Source: Paucibacter sp. KBW04 (GTDB lineage Bacteria > Pseudomonadota > Gammaproteobacteria > Burkholderiales > Burkholderiaceae_C). Taken from it: DNA of 64,000 nt. The translations under genes and the position numbers were made by a program. How positions within the stretch are numbered: position 1 is the stretch's first letter; each line of letters begins with the position of its first letter. The stretch is from NCBI RefSeq assembly GCF_003852425.1, contig NZ_QAJN01000006.1, forward strand, positions 62,368-126,367. The letters run 5' to 3'. The notes below the pieces were generated by a model. That model saw nothing but the letters and a program-made list of their open reading frames with translations. It made no database searches and was not told where the DNA came from. Of this stretch, positions 42,415-50,153 are shown piece after piece.

Positions 42415-42995
42415 GCGGCGGCTCCTGCCTTGCCCGCGCCGACGCGGCGGGCGCTGCGCCAAGCCAGCAAGGCCAGGGCCAGGATGCCCAGCGAAGCGGC
42501 GGCCCACCAAAGACGGGCGCGCGGCTTGGCTTGGGCCTCATCGGCGGCGGCTGGCTGGGGCAGCAGTTCCAGCTTTCCTTGCAGCTGCTCGCTGCGCCCC
42601 TCCAGCTGCACCACGGCGCTCAGGTCCAGGCTGCCGGGCTTGAGCGGCGCGGCCAGCGCCAGCTCAAACTCACCGGCTTCGCCATGCGCTTCTGGCTTGA
42701 GCATTTGCCCATCGATGCTCAGGCTCAGCTGGGCGCCTTGCACCGGGCGGTTGTCGTCCGCATGGTCCAGGTAGAGCGTCAGTTCCTGGCCGCTCAGCAC
42801 GCCAACCAACTCGTAGTGGGCGGAGCTGAGGCTGAAGCGTTGCGGCAGGCCTTGGGCCGCAGGACTGGCTGCCGCGGGTTTGGCTTCGTCGTCGTGGCCT
42901 TCATGGGCCGATGGCGCGCTGGCGGGCAGCAGCAAGAGAAAGCTCAGGCACAGCAGGGGCCGGCGCAGCGAGCGGGAGAGGCTTGGAAATTTCAT
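42411..42995 (-). CDS. Periplasmic His-rich protein with C-terminal membrane anchor, within the RND operon
   Basis: The 194-residue protein has a signal peptide ending APSAHE, then HEGHDDEAKP (possible metal ligands). A beta-rich domain of about 110 residues follows (LVGVLSGQELTLYLDHADDN, LELALAAPLKPGSLDLSAVV-type strands), then one C-terminal helix (about 165-183) and a basic tail. It lies between the CzcC- and CzcB-type genes and overlaps the latter by ATGA, so it is a fixed operon member. I do not recognise a named family; a metal-handling or adaptor-assisting role is inferred only from position. Confidence 0.65.
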   Translation of the reverse strand: MKFPSLSRSLRRPLLCLSFLLLLPASAPSAHEGHDDEAKPAAASPAAQGLPQRFSLSSAHYELVGVLSGQELTLYLDHADDNRPVQGAQLSLSIDGQMLKPEAHGEAGEFELALAAPLKPGSLDLSAVVQLEGRSEQLQGKLELLPQPAAADEAQAKPRARLWWAAASLGILALALLAWRSARRVGAGKAGAAA

Positions 42996-43052
42996 GGGGA
43001 AACTCTCGAATATTTGAAACAGATTGGGCGGACCCGACCCAGCCGCTTAACG

Positions 43053-43080
43053 AGCAGATCAAGCGGGCAGATCAAGCGGG
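43053..43080. repeat. Short tandem repeat between czcC-type and 194-residue genes
   Basis: The phrase GCAGATCAAGCGGG occurs twice back to back just after the CzcC-type stop. It is a two-copy repeat in a 101-bp gap with no other visible feature. Function is unknown. Confidence 0.4.
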
Positions 43081-43096
43081 TCCTTAGCAGCGGTCT

Positions 43097-44392
43097 TCAG
43101 CTCGGCAAAAAGCCCAAGGCCTGGCGCAAGGCCGAGCGGGCTTGCTGCAGGCGCAGGCCCGCTCGCTGGCTTTGGCGCTGGGCCTCGAAGGCCTCTTGCT
43201 CCACCCGCAAAAGCATGGGCAGATCGCTCTGACCCAGGGCGAAGGACTTGGCGAAAAAGCCCCGCGTCTGCTGGGCCAGCGCCGCTCTTCGCGCGGCCAA
43301 GTCGGCCTGGGCCTGGGCGCTTTGCAAGCCCAAGCGGGCCTGGGCCAGCTCGGCCCGCAGCTGCATTTCCTGCTGCTGCAACAAGGCGCGCGCTTCCAGT
43401 TGCTCGGCCTGGGCATTGGCCAGGCGTGAGCGCTGGGCCGGCGCCGAGCCCAGCGGAATGCTCAGCCCCAGGGTGAGGGTTTGATTGAAGGGCTCGCCAA
43501 AGCCGCCGCGCTCCCGCGTGGTGGCCAGGCGCAGGGCCGGATTGGCCCGGTCCTGGGTCTTGAGCAAGGCGCTGGCGCGCTCGCTTAGGCCCAGCTTGTC
43601 CCGCAACTCGGCCAAGGCCGGGTGCTCGGGCGGGACGGCCTCGCTGGGCTCTGGCGCAGTGCTGGCTTCAAGCGAGGCCTCACTCGGCTCAGCGAGCTCC
43701 GCCAGGCTTTGGCCCGGCTGCAGGCCCAAGGCCAGCAGCTGCTGATGCGCCGCTTGCGCGCCGAGCCGGGCTTGTTGCAAGTCCAGCTCGGCGGCCAAGC
43801 GGGCGGATTCGGCCTGGTGCTGATCGGCCAGGGCCAGCTCACCGGCGCTCACGCGCCGCGCCACATCGCGGTTCAGCTGCGTCGCGGCCTGCAAGCGCCC
43901 CGTCGCCAGGGCCAGGTCTTGCTGCTGCAACTGCCACTGCCACCAGGCCTCGCGCACCTGCGCCGCCAAGCGCCACCGGGCCGCCGCCAAGCGGCTGTCC
44001 AGCGCGCCTTGTTGGGCCTCGGCCAAGGCCTGGCTGCGGCCGCGCTCACCCGGCAACCACAAGGGGATCTGCATCCCCAGCTCGTACTCGCGGCTGCCTT
44101 GGGCCTGGCCGATGAAGCGGTCGGTCTTGGCCGCCAGCTCCACGCTTGGCGCATCGGCCGTCCAGGCCTGCGCCTGCTGGCGGCGCGCCGCCACGGCCTG
44201 CTGCCGGGCCGGCGCAGCGGCGGCCTCGGCTTGCAAGGTCCAGGCCTGCTCAAAGAGCTGGCTCAGGGTGATGGGCTGGGCCTCGGCCCGGCTCAGGCTA
44301 ACGCCGAGCATCAAGCTCAGCGCGGCGCAGGCAAAGGCCTGCCTCCCGAGGCGCTTGCGCGCACAGCGGGACTTCAAATTCATCGAAAACAT
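43097..44392 (-). CDS. Outer-membrane efflux channel, TolC/CzcC type
   Basis: The 431-residue protein from ATG 44392 (AGGAG eight bases upstream) has a signal peptide ending SRAEAQ. Two TolC repeats rich in Ala/Gln/Glu helices follow, with GMQIPLWLPGERGRSQALAE and LGLSIPLGSAPAQRSRLANA as the paired beta-strand entries. It forms the outer-membrane exit duct for the RND pump and adaptor encoded downstream. Three consecutive perfect hairpins lie in its 97-bp leader after czcI. It is one of two TolC-type genes in the metal region; the other is at 45792-47237. Confidence 0.9.
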   Translation of the reverse strand: MFSMNLKSRCARKRLGRQAFACAALSLMLGVSLSRAEAQPITLSQLFEQAWTLQAEAAAAPARQQAVAARRQQAQAWTADAPSVELAAKTDRFIGQAQGSREYELGMQIPLWLPGERGRSQALAEAQQGALDSRLAAARWRLAAQVREAWWQWQLQQQDLALATGRLQAATQLNRDVARRVSAGELALADQHQAESARLAAELDLQQARLGAQAAHQQLLALGLQPGQSLAELAEPSEASLEASTAPEPSEAVPPEHPALAELRDKLGLSERASALLKTQDRANPALRLATTRERGGFGEPFNQTLTLGLSIPLGSAPAQRSRLANAQAEQLEARALLQQQEMQLRAELAQARLGLQSAQAQADLAARRAALAQQTRGFFAKSFALGQSDLPMLLRVEQEAFEAQRQSQRAGLRLQQARSALRQALGFLPS

Positions 44393-44413
44393 CCAAGCAA
44401 CTCCTGCTTGCGG

Positions 44414-44487
44414 CGGACCTGCAGACGAGGTCCGACACAGCGGGCTCAAACCATGAGCCCGCCAGCGAAGGCGAGTTCAAACTCGCC
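44414..44487 (-). repeat. Three tandem perfect hairpins between czcI-like and czcC-type genes
   Basis: Within 74 bp there are three separate stems: GGCGAGTT/AACTCGCC (44470-44487), GCGGGCTCA/TGAGCCCGC (44440-44462) and CGGACCT/AGGTCCG (44414-44434). None is followed by a T-tract. They could attenuate, stabilise or process the operon RNA. Confidence 0.6.
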
Positions 44488-44489
44488 GC

Positions 44490-44867
44490 TTAGGAGGCTT
44501 GGGCGTGCGGAGGGCGAATCAGGCGTTCGGGCACGCCGTGGGTGATGGAGCGCCGATACGGTGTCAACGCTGCATCCTGCATCAGCGCCGGTGCGAGTGC
44601 GTCACCGGGTGCGAGCAAGGCCAGCACACCGACATGGCAGGTCGCGCAGTCGGCGTCGAGCACGAAAAGGCTCTTGGCATCGGGCTGAGATGAATCGGCA
44701 TCGCCCAGCTCAAGCAGGCTGCCGACCGCGCCTTCATGCTTGTGCTCGTGATGCCCGATATGGCGCGAGGCCTGGCCGGACTCATGCTGGCAGGCGCTCG
44801 CCACGGCCGCCCAAGTCCATTGGGTGGTCATGATCAGCATCAGCAAAATGAGCAGCAGGCGGCGCAT
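44490..44867 (-). CDS. CzcI-like periplasmic metal-responsive protein
   Basis: The 125-residue protein has a signal peptide (MRRLLLILLMLIMTTQWTWA, then AVASA). Directly after it comes ACQHESGQASRHIGHHEHKH, the Cys/His pattern typical of CzcI proteins that open czc operons in Cupriavidus and relatives. Further on, DCATCHVGVLAL adds another Cys-x2-Cys-His. CzcI modulates expression of the pump operon in Cupriavidus by an unsettled mechanism. Here it is the first gene of the minus-strand pump operon and is divergent from the copper operon. Confidence 0.8.
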   Translation of the reverse strand: MRRLLLILLMLIMTTQWTWAAVASACQHESGQASRHIGHHEHKHEGAVGSLLELGDADSSQPDAKSLFVLDADCATCHVGVLALLAPGDALAPALMQDAALTPYRRSITHGVPERLIRPPHAQAS

Positions 44868-44958
44868 GGGCGGCAGTGTAAGGGCAAAGCCAGAGGGCTC
44901 GCAGGGGGGGCGGCCTTTGCCTCGGCGCGAAAAACTTCTGGCGTACACTTTGCCCGTC
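44868..44958. promoter_or_regulatory. Divergent promoter region of the two metal operons
   Basis: This 91-bp gap separates the starts of the czcI-like operon (minus) and the copper operon (plus). It must carry both promoters. I see a G-rich run near 44901-44911 but no recognisable CueR- or CopR-type operator. No metal regulator gene lies in the cluster. Confidence 0.45.
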
Positions 44959-45363
44959 ATGACGAACCGATTCGTGCAATTTGCCTTGGCCTGCCTATTG
45001 GCGCTGGCGCTTCCCGTGCAAGGATTCGCGGCGCAAGCCATGCTTTTCTGCGCACCGGTTTCTTCCTCAGCGCCCCAAGATGACCGACACATGGGCTCGC
45101 ACGATCACCACGCGCAAGCGGCTGACGCGCATCATGCGCAACAGGGTGATGCGCAGTCCTCGGACATGGACCCGGCCAAGAGCCAGGGTCACGGCAAATG
45201 CAGTGCCTGCGCCTCCTGCTGCAGCGCTGCCGCCCTGATGAGCGGCATGCCCTCGCTGGCTGTCATGCCCTTGCACCAAGCCCTCAGCTCCAGCCTTCCG
45301 CGCGGCCTGGAACGGGTGATGACCGGCGGCATCGACCGACCGCCTCGGCTGGCTCGCCTCTGA
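44959..45363 (+). CDS. Small exported His/Cys/Met-rich protein (DUF2946-like)
   Basis: The 134-residue product has a signal peptide (QFALACLLALALPVQGFA). A stretch with many His residues follows (RHMGSHDHHAQAADAHHAQQ), then a Cys cluster (KCSACASCC) and a C-terminus ending GGIDRPPRLARL. The layout resembles DUF2946-type proteins seen beside copper genes, but the family match is tentative. It opens the copper operon and is followed by a terminator-like hairpin, so it may be made in excess of downstream genes. Metal binding is inferred from the residues. Confidence 0.65.
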   Translation: MTNRFVQFALACLLALALPVQGFAAQAMLFCAPVSSSAPQDDRHMGSHDHHAQAADAHHAQQGDAQSSDMDPAKSQGHGKCSACASCCSAAALMSGMPSLAVMPLHQALSSSLPRGLERVMTGGIDRPPRLARL

Positions 45364-45370
45364 TGTCCTG

Positions 45371-45416
45371 CCGTGCAGCCGAGTTTCGGTCTGCACGGTC
45401 TTGCCACTCTTTTTGC
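45371..45416 (+). terminator. Hairpin with distal T-run after the first gene of the copper operon
   Basis: CCGTGCAG pairs with CTGCACGG (45371-45398), with an inner CCGA/TCGG extension. A CTTTTTG run begins about 13 bases later. It resembles an imperfect terminator or attenuator between the first and second genes. Confidence 0.5.
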
Positions 45417-45426
45417 GAGTCTTGCC

Positions 45427-45795
45427 ATGTCATCCGCCTTCCTGGAGCATCCGGGTCGGGCGCTGCACTCTGTGCTCATCGTCGTTGCTGTCGCAGCCCT
45501 TGCGAGCCCGACCTTGGCCAGCGCCTGCCCGCCTAACGCCCCCGAGCCTCTGAGCCCCGCCCAAGCCCTGAACCCGCAGGCCGCCGTGCCGGCCCTGCAC
45601 TACCGCTCGGCCTTCAAAACCTACCGCCCCATGCGCGAGCAAACGCCTGCCGCCTGGCCCCTCGTCAACGAAGAGGTCAGGCGCGCCGGTGGCTGGCGGG
45701 CCTATGCCAGCGAGGCCGAAACCGCTTCGCCTCCGGCGCAAGCCCAGCAGCAGCAACATCACCATCACAAGCCCGACGCCGAGGTGAAGAAATGA
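45427..45795 (+). CDS. Small exported protein with C-terminal His-rich tail
   Basis: The 122-residue product has a hydrophobic N-terminus (about residues 13-30, ending ASPTLASA). It then has a proline-rich body with HYRSAFKTYRPMREQ, WPLVNEEVRRAGGWRAY and a tail QQQQHHHHKPDAEVKK. It overlaps the downstream TolC-type gene by ATGA. Proteins with this body are commonly found before the TolC-type gene in copper clusters of Burkholderiales, but I know no function. Copper binding by the tail is inferred. Confidence 0.68.
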   Translation: MSSAFLEHPGRALHSVLIVVAVAALASPTLASACPPNAPEPLSPAQALNPQAAVPALHYRSAFKTYRPMREQTPAAWPLVNEEVRRAGGWRAYASEAETASPPAQAQQQQHHHHKPDAEVKK

Positions 45796-47237
45796 GGCTC
45801 TCATCCCCCATGCGTTTCCCACAAGCCCTGGCCCGTGCGCCCCGCCTGCTCTTGATCGCCAGCCTGCCCCTGGCGCTGGGTGCCTGTGCCAGCCTCAGCG
45901 CCGACCGTGGCCTGGGCCCGGTGCAGCAAGCGGCCCGCCAACACCTGGGTCAGGACTTGACCGTGGCCAAGGACGCCGCCAGCCAGGACAGCATCGCCCG
46001 CCGCGTCAGCGACTTGCTGGCCGCGGAGCTGACGGCCGACAGCGCGGTGCAAATCGCCCTGCTCAACAACCCCGGCCTGCAAGCCAAATTTCAGGAACTG
46101 GGCCTGGCCGAGGCGGAGCTGGTGCAGGCCAGCCGCCTGCCCAATCCGGGCTTCAGCTTTGGCCGCAGCAAAAAAGGCGGCGAGCGTGAGATCGACCGCG
46201 CCATCTCCTTCGACCTGGGCCATCTGATCACCCTGCCCCTGAACCAGAAGCTGGAGCAGCGCCGCTTTGCCGCCCAGCAGCTGCACACCTCGCAGCAGAT
46301 GCTGAGCCTGGCGGCCGAGACCCGCAAGGCCTTTTACCGCGCCGCCGCTGCCGAGCAGACGCTGCGTTATCTGGAGCAGGTCAGGGAAGCGGCCGATGCC
46401 GGCGCCGAGATGGCTCGCCGCCTGGCCAGGGCCGGCAACATCAACAAGCTGGAGCAAGCCCGCGAGCACGCCTTCTACGCCGAGGCGGTGCTGAATCTGG
46501 CGCGCGGCCAGCAGGCGTCCAACTCGGCGCGCGAGCGCCTGATCCGCCTGCTAGGCCTCTGGGGTGCGCAAACCCAGGCGCTCAAGCTGCCCGAGCGCCT
46601 GCCCGATCTGCCGGGCGACATTCGCGAGCAGCCCGAGATCGAGCAACAAGCCTTTGCTCAACGCCTGGACGTGCAGGCCGCCAAGCAGCAGAGCGAGGCG
46701 ATGGCGCGCAATCTGGGGCTCAACAAGATCACCCGCTTCGTCAACGTGCTGGAGCTGGGCCTGATCAACAACAGCTCCAACGAGGCGCCCAATCAAACCG
46801 GCTATGAGCTGAGCATCGAGCTGCCGCTGTTCGACTGGGGCGACGCCCGTGTCGCGCGGGCCGAGAGCCTGTATATGCAAAGCCTGCACAGCGCCGCACA
46901 GGTGGCGGTCGATGCCCGCTCCGAGGTGCGCGAGGCCTATCTGGGCATGCGCAGCAGCTATGACATTGCCCGCCATTACCGCGACGACATCGTGCCCACG
47001 GCCAAGCGCATCTCGGACGAGAACCTGCTGCGCTACAACGGCATGTTCATCAGCGTGTTCGAGCTGCTGGCCGACGCGCGCAGCCAGATGGCCAGCGTGA
47101 TGGGCGCCATCGCCGCCCAGCGCGACTACTGGACGGCGCGCGCCGACCTGGACATGGCCTTGATCGGCAAGCCCAGCCTCAGCGGCCCCGCTGAGGCCGC
47201 CGGCAGCGCCAGCACCGCCGCGCCCGCAGGCCACTAA
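45792..47237 (+). CDS. TolC-family outer-membrane lipoprotein of the copper operon
   Basis: The 481-residue protein has a lipoprotein signal (LLLIASLPLALGAC, Cys near residue 32). TolC-type helices follow, with VQIALLNNPGLQAKFQELGL and RLPNPGFSFGRSKKGGEREI, then YELSIELPLFDWGDARVARA as the second strand entry. It likely gives the copper operon its own outer-membrane channel or a metal-storage relative of it. No RND pump or adaptor gene is in this operon, so it may work with the divergent pump. Confidence 0.88.
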   Translation: MRLSSPMRFPQALARAPRLLLIASLPLALGACASLSADRGLGPVQQAARQHLGQDLTVAKDAASQDSIARRVSDLLAAELTADSAVQIALLNNPGLQAKFQELGLAEAELVQASRLPNPGFSFGRSKKGGEREIDRAISFDLGHLITLPLNQKLEQRRFAAQQLHTSQQMLSLAAETRKAFYRAAAAEQTLRYLEQVREAADAGAEMARRLARAGNINKLEQAREHAFYAEAVLNLARGQQASNSARERLIRLLGLWGAQTQALKLPERLPDLPGDIREQPEIEQQAFAQRLDVQAAKQQSEAMARNLGLNKITRFVNVLELGLINNSSNEAPNQTGYELSIELPLFDWGDARVARAESLYMQSLHSAAQVAVDARSEVREAYLGMRSSYDIARHYRDDIVPTAKRISDENLLRYNGMFISVFELLADARSQMASVMGAIAAQRDYWTARADLDMALIGKPSLSGPAEAAGSASTAAPAGH

Positions 47238-47258
47238 GAAATTAGGAACAAACACCTT

Positions 47259-48677
47259 ATGTTGAATCGACGCAATCTTCTGAAGGGCGCGGGCGCCGTC
47301 AGCGCCGCCGTGTCGGCCACCGCGGTCTCCAAGGTGGCCATGGCCGCCCTGCCCGAGCCGGTGCTGCAAGCCTCGCCCGACACCATGGCCCCGCTGCTGC
47401 CGCCCAATGGCCGGCCCTACAAACCGGTCGTGACGCTGAACGGCTGGACCCTGCCCTGGCGCATGAACCAAGGGGTGAAGGAATTCCATCTGGTGGCCGA
47501 GCCCGTGCTGCGTGAGCTGGCCCCGGGCATGAAGGCGCACCTCTGGGGCTATAACGGCCAATCCCCCGGCCCCACCATCGAGGTGGTTGAGGGGGACAAG
47601 GTGCGCATCTTCGTCACCAACAAGCTGCCCGAGCACACCAGCGTGCACTGGCATGGCCAGCGCCTGCCCAATGGCATGGACGGGGTCTCGGGCCTGACCC
47701 AGCCCTCCATCCAACCGGGCAAGACCTTTGTCTACGAGTTCACCGCGCGCCGGCCCGGCACCTTCATGTACCACCCGCATGCGGACGAGATGACGCAGAT
47801 GGCCATGGGCATGATGGGCTTCTGGGTCACCCACCCCAAGAGCCGCCACCCGCTGATCGATGAGGTGGACCGCGACTTTTGCTTTTTGCTGAGCGCCTAC
47901 GACATCGCCCCCGGTGCGGCCACACCCAAGATCATGACCATGACGGACTTCAACCTCTGGACCTGGAACAGCCGCGTCTTCCCCGGCATCGACTCGCTCA
48001 ATGTGCGTCTGGGCGACAAGGTGCGCATACGGGTGGGCAATCTGACCATGACCAACCACCCCATCCATCTGCACGGCCATGAGTTCATGGTCACCGGCAC
48101 CGATGGCGGCCCCGTGCCCAAGACGGCGCGCTGGCCCGAGGTGACCACCGATGTGGCGGTGGGCCAGATGCGGCAAGTCGAGTTTGTGGCCGATGAACTG
48201 GGCGACTGGGCTTTTCATTGCCACAAGAGCCACCACACCATGAATGCCATGGGCCACGACCTGCCCACCATGATTGGCGTGGACCACACGGGCCTGGCCC
48301 AGAAGATCAGCAAACTGGTGCCCGACTACATGGTGATGGGCGAGCGGGGCATGGCCGATATGGGCGAGATGAGCATGCCCCTGCCCGACAACACCTTGCC
48401 CATGATGACGGGCCAAGGCCCGTTTGGCGGGGTGGAGATGGGCGGCATGTTCTCGGTGCTCAAGGTCCGCAAGGATCAAAAGCCCGGCGACTACAGCAAC
48501 CCCGCCTGGTATCAGCACCCACCCGGCCAGGTGGCTTATGAGTGGACAGGCGCTCTGCCCGACGCCACCCGCGCCAGAGCTAACAGCCAAAGCAAGCAGT
48601 CCATGCCCCAGCAAAACCCAGCGGCCAGCAGCACCGAACTGAAGGTGCGCAAGCCCAGTGGCCACGATCATCATTGA
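47259..48677 (+). CDS. Tat-exported multicopper oxidase
   Basis: The 472-residue periplasmic oxidase starts MLNRRNLLKGAG, a twin-arginine signal. The four copper-site motifs are present: HWHGQRLPNGMDG, YHPHADEMTQMAMGM, HPIHLHGHEF and the type 1/trinuclear HCHKSHHTMNAM. After these comes a Met-rich stretch (about residues 358-395: MVMGERGMADMGEMSMPLP and MMTGQGPFGGVEMGGM) suited to Cu(I). It likely oxidises Cu(I) to less toxic Cu(II), as CopA/CueO do. It is shorter than classic CopA (about 600). It follows the TolC-type gene by 21 bp. Confidence 0.93.
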   Translation: MLNRRNLLKGAGAVSAAVSATAVSKVAMAALPEPVLQASPDTMAPLLPPNGRPYKPVVTLNGWTLPWRMNQGVKEFHLVAEPVLRELAPGMKAHLWGYNGQSPGPTIEVVEGDKVRIFVTNKLPEHTSVHWHGQRLPNGMDGVSGLTQPSIQPGKTFVYEFTARRPGTFMYHPHADEMTQMAMGMMGFWVTHPKSRHPLIDEVDRDFCFLLSAYDIAPGAATPKIMTMTDFNLWTWNSRVFPGIDSLNVRLGDKVRIRVGNLTMTNHPIHLHGHEFMVTGTDGGPVPKTARWPEVTTDVAVGQMRQVEFVADELGDWAFHCHKSHHTMNAMGHDLPTMIGVDHTGLAQKISKLVPDYMVMGERGMADMGEMSMPLPDNTLPMMTGQGPFGGVEMGGMFSVLKVRKDQKPGDYSNPAWYQHPPGQVAYEWTGALPDATRARANSQSKQSMPQQNPAASSTELKVRKPSGHDHH

Positions 48678-48693
48678 CGAGAAGGAGCTGCCC

Positions 48694-49227
48694 ATGAACA
48701 CCTCATTCAAAGCCAAACGCCTGGCCGCGACCGCCCTGCTCGCCCTGCCCCTGCTGGCCCTGCCCTCGCTCTCACAAGCGCACGGTGAGGCGCACGCGCA
48801 AGACCAGCCGCTGCGCCTGGAGCAGACGGACTGGGGCATCGCCGCCCCGGCCCAGGCCGCCACCCGCACCGTCAACTTCCGCATGAACGACCAGATGCGC
48901 TTCAGCCCGGATCGCTTGGAAGTCAAACAGGGCGAGACCCTGCGCCTGCGCATCAAGAACGAGGGCGCGGTGATGCACGAATTCGTGCTGGGCACCAAGG
49001 CGCAACTGGACGCGCACGCGGCCATGATGCTCAAGCACCCCGGCATGGAGCACGACGAGCCCTATATGGCCCATGTCGCGCCCGGCCAGACGGGCGAGAT
49101 CGTCTGGACCTTCAACCGCGCCGGCGAGTTCGACTTCGCCTGCCTGATCGCCGGCCACTACCAGGCGGGCATGGTGGGCAAGGTGATCGTCAAGGCCCAA
49201 GCCTCAGGCAAAACGCACTCACATTGA
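48694..49227 (+). CDS. Periplasmic cupredoxin-domain protein
   Basis: From ATG 48694 (AAGGAG upstream) the protein has 177 residues. A signal peptide ends LSQAHG, a His-containing linker follows, then a cupredoxin fold with DRLEVKQGETLRLRIKNEG, VMHEFVLGT and the C-terminal copper loop FDFACLIAGHYQAGM. The Cys, His and Met of that loop, with the His in MHEF, are the expected type 1 copper ligands. It may carry copper or electrons for the oxidase encoded 17 bp upstream. Confidence 0.9.
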   Translation: MNTSFKAKRLAATALLALPLLALPSLSQAHGEAHAQDQPLRLEQTDWGIAAPAQAATRTVNFRMNDQMRFSPDRLEVKQGETLRLRIKNEGAVMHEFVLGTKAQLDAHAAMMLKHPGMEHDEPYMAHVAPGQTGEIVWTFNRAGEFDFACLIAGHYQAGMVGKVIVKAQASGKTHSH

Positions 49228-49230
49228 TGC

Positions 49231-49259
49231 CTTGCTCTGCTTGCATGCAAGCGAGCAAG
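49231..49259 (+). repeat. Large inverted repeat inside the copper operon
   Basis: A perfect 14-bp palindrome (GCTTGCATGCAAGC, 49239-49252) is flanked by CTTGCTC and its complement GAGCAAG, giving a nearly continuous 28-base dyad with one bulged T. It sits between the cupredoxin and DUF411 genes. There is no T-tract. Confidence 0.55.
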
Positions 49260-49289
49260 CAAGCCATCAAGCAAATGAAAGAAAACCCC

Positions 49290-49772
49290 ATGTTCAAGCA
49301 CACCCCCACCCGTCGCCGCCTGCTGCTGGCCGGCAGCGCCTTTTTGCTGGCCGCGCCCGCCCTGGCCAGCGAGTCCAAGAGCAAAGCCCTGGCCCCGCTG
49401 ATCCAGGTCTGGAAAGGCCCCAGCTGCGGCTGCTGCAATGACTGGATCAAACATCTGGAGGCCAATGGCTTTCGGGTGCAGAGCCGCGACGAAGGCAATA
49501 CCGACGCCCGCGCCCGCCTGGGCGTGGGCCTGCAGTACGGCTCCTGCCATACCGGCTTGATCGGTGGTTATGCCATCGAAGGCCATGTGCCGGCACGCGA
49601 GATCCACCGCCTGCTCAAGGAGCGCCCCAAGGCCGTGGGCCTGGCCGTGCCCGCCATGCCCATCGGATCACCCGGCATGGACGGCCCCGAGTACGGCAAG
49701 CAAAAAGACCCCTACGACGTGCTCCTGCTGGCCAAGGACGGCAGCGCCAGCGTGTACCAAAGCTATCGCTGA
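49290..49772 (+). CDS. DUF411 periplasmic metal-binding protein
   Basis: The 160-residue protein has a signal peptide (RRRLLLAGSAFLLAAPALAS). The DUF411 pattern follows: WKGPSCGCCNDWIKHLEANG, then YGSCHTGLIGGYAIEGHVPA and GLAVPAMPIGSPGMDGPEYG. The Cys-x-Cys-Cys and Cys-His residues probably bind copper. DUF411 genes are regularly found in copper and silver resistance clusters. The start could also be ATG 49275. Confidence 0.88.
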   Translation: MFKHTPTRRRLLLAGSAFLLAAPALASESKSKALAPLIQVWKGPSCGCCNDWIKHLEANGFRVQSRDEGNTDARARLGVGLQYGSCHTGLIGGYAIEGHVPAREIHRLLKERPKAVGLAVPAMPIGSPGMDGPEYGKQKDPYDVLLLAKDGSASVYQSYR

Positions 49773-49799
49773 ACACCCAACAAAATTCGGAGAACTGCC

Positions 49800-50153
49800 A
49801 TGAAGACAAAGATGAAGAAATCGAGCTTGATCCTGGGCCTGGCCCTGACCATGATTTTCACCGGCTTGGCCCATGCCACCATGCCCGCGCCCCAGCCCGC
49901 TGTGGCCGCGTCGGCCACTGAAGCGCAAACGGCCGAGCTGGCCGATGGCGAGATCCGCCGCATCGATGTGGAGAACAAAAAACTCACCATCAAACACGGC
50001 CCCATCAAAAGCCTGGCCATGCCCGGCATGACCATGGTGTTTGTGCTGAAAGACGAGGCGCTGCTGAACTCGCTCAAGGTGGGCGACAAGATCCGCTTTG
50101 ATGCGGCGCGCATCGAGGGCGTGTTTGTGGTGACGCAGTTGCAAAAGCCCTGA
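49800..50153 (+). CDS. CusF-type periplasmic copper-binding protein
   Basis: The 117-residue protein has a signal peptide ending GLAHAT. A small OB-fold domain follows with the CusF-like phrase LTIKHGPIKSLAMPGMTMVF; His and the two Met are the expected Cu(I)/Ag(I) ligands. The tryptophan that caps the metal in E. coli CusF is not at its usual place (LAMPGMTM). GGAG lies nine bases before the ATG. It is the last recognised gene of the copper operon, a chaperone handing metal to an efflux system. Confidence 0.87.
   Translation: MKTKMKKSSLILGLALTMIFTGLAHATMPAPQPAVAASATEAQTAELADGEIRRIDVENKKLTIKHGPIKSLAMPGMTMVFVLKDEALLNSLKVGDKIRFDAARIEGVFVVTQLQKP

Noticed and set aside
46551-49046. 831-codon open frame on the minus strand across the copper oxidase region
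   Set aside because: It lies opposite three well-recognised genes, has His/Gly-rich nonsense-like composition and no family motif. It is a high-GC shadow frame.
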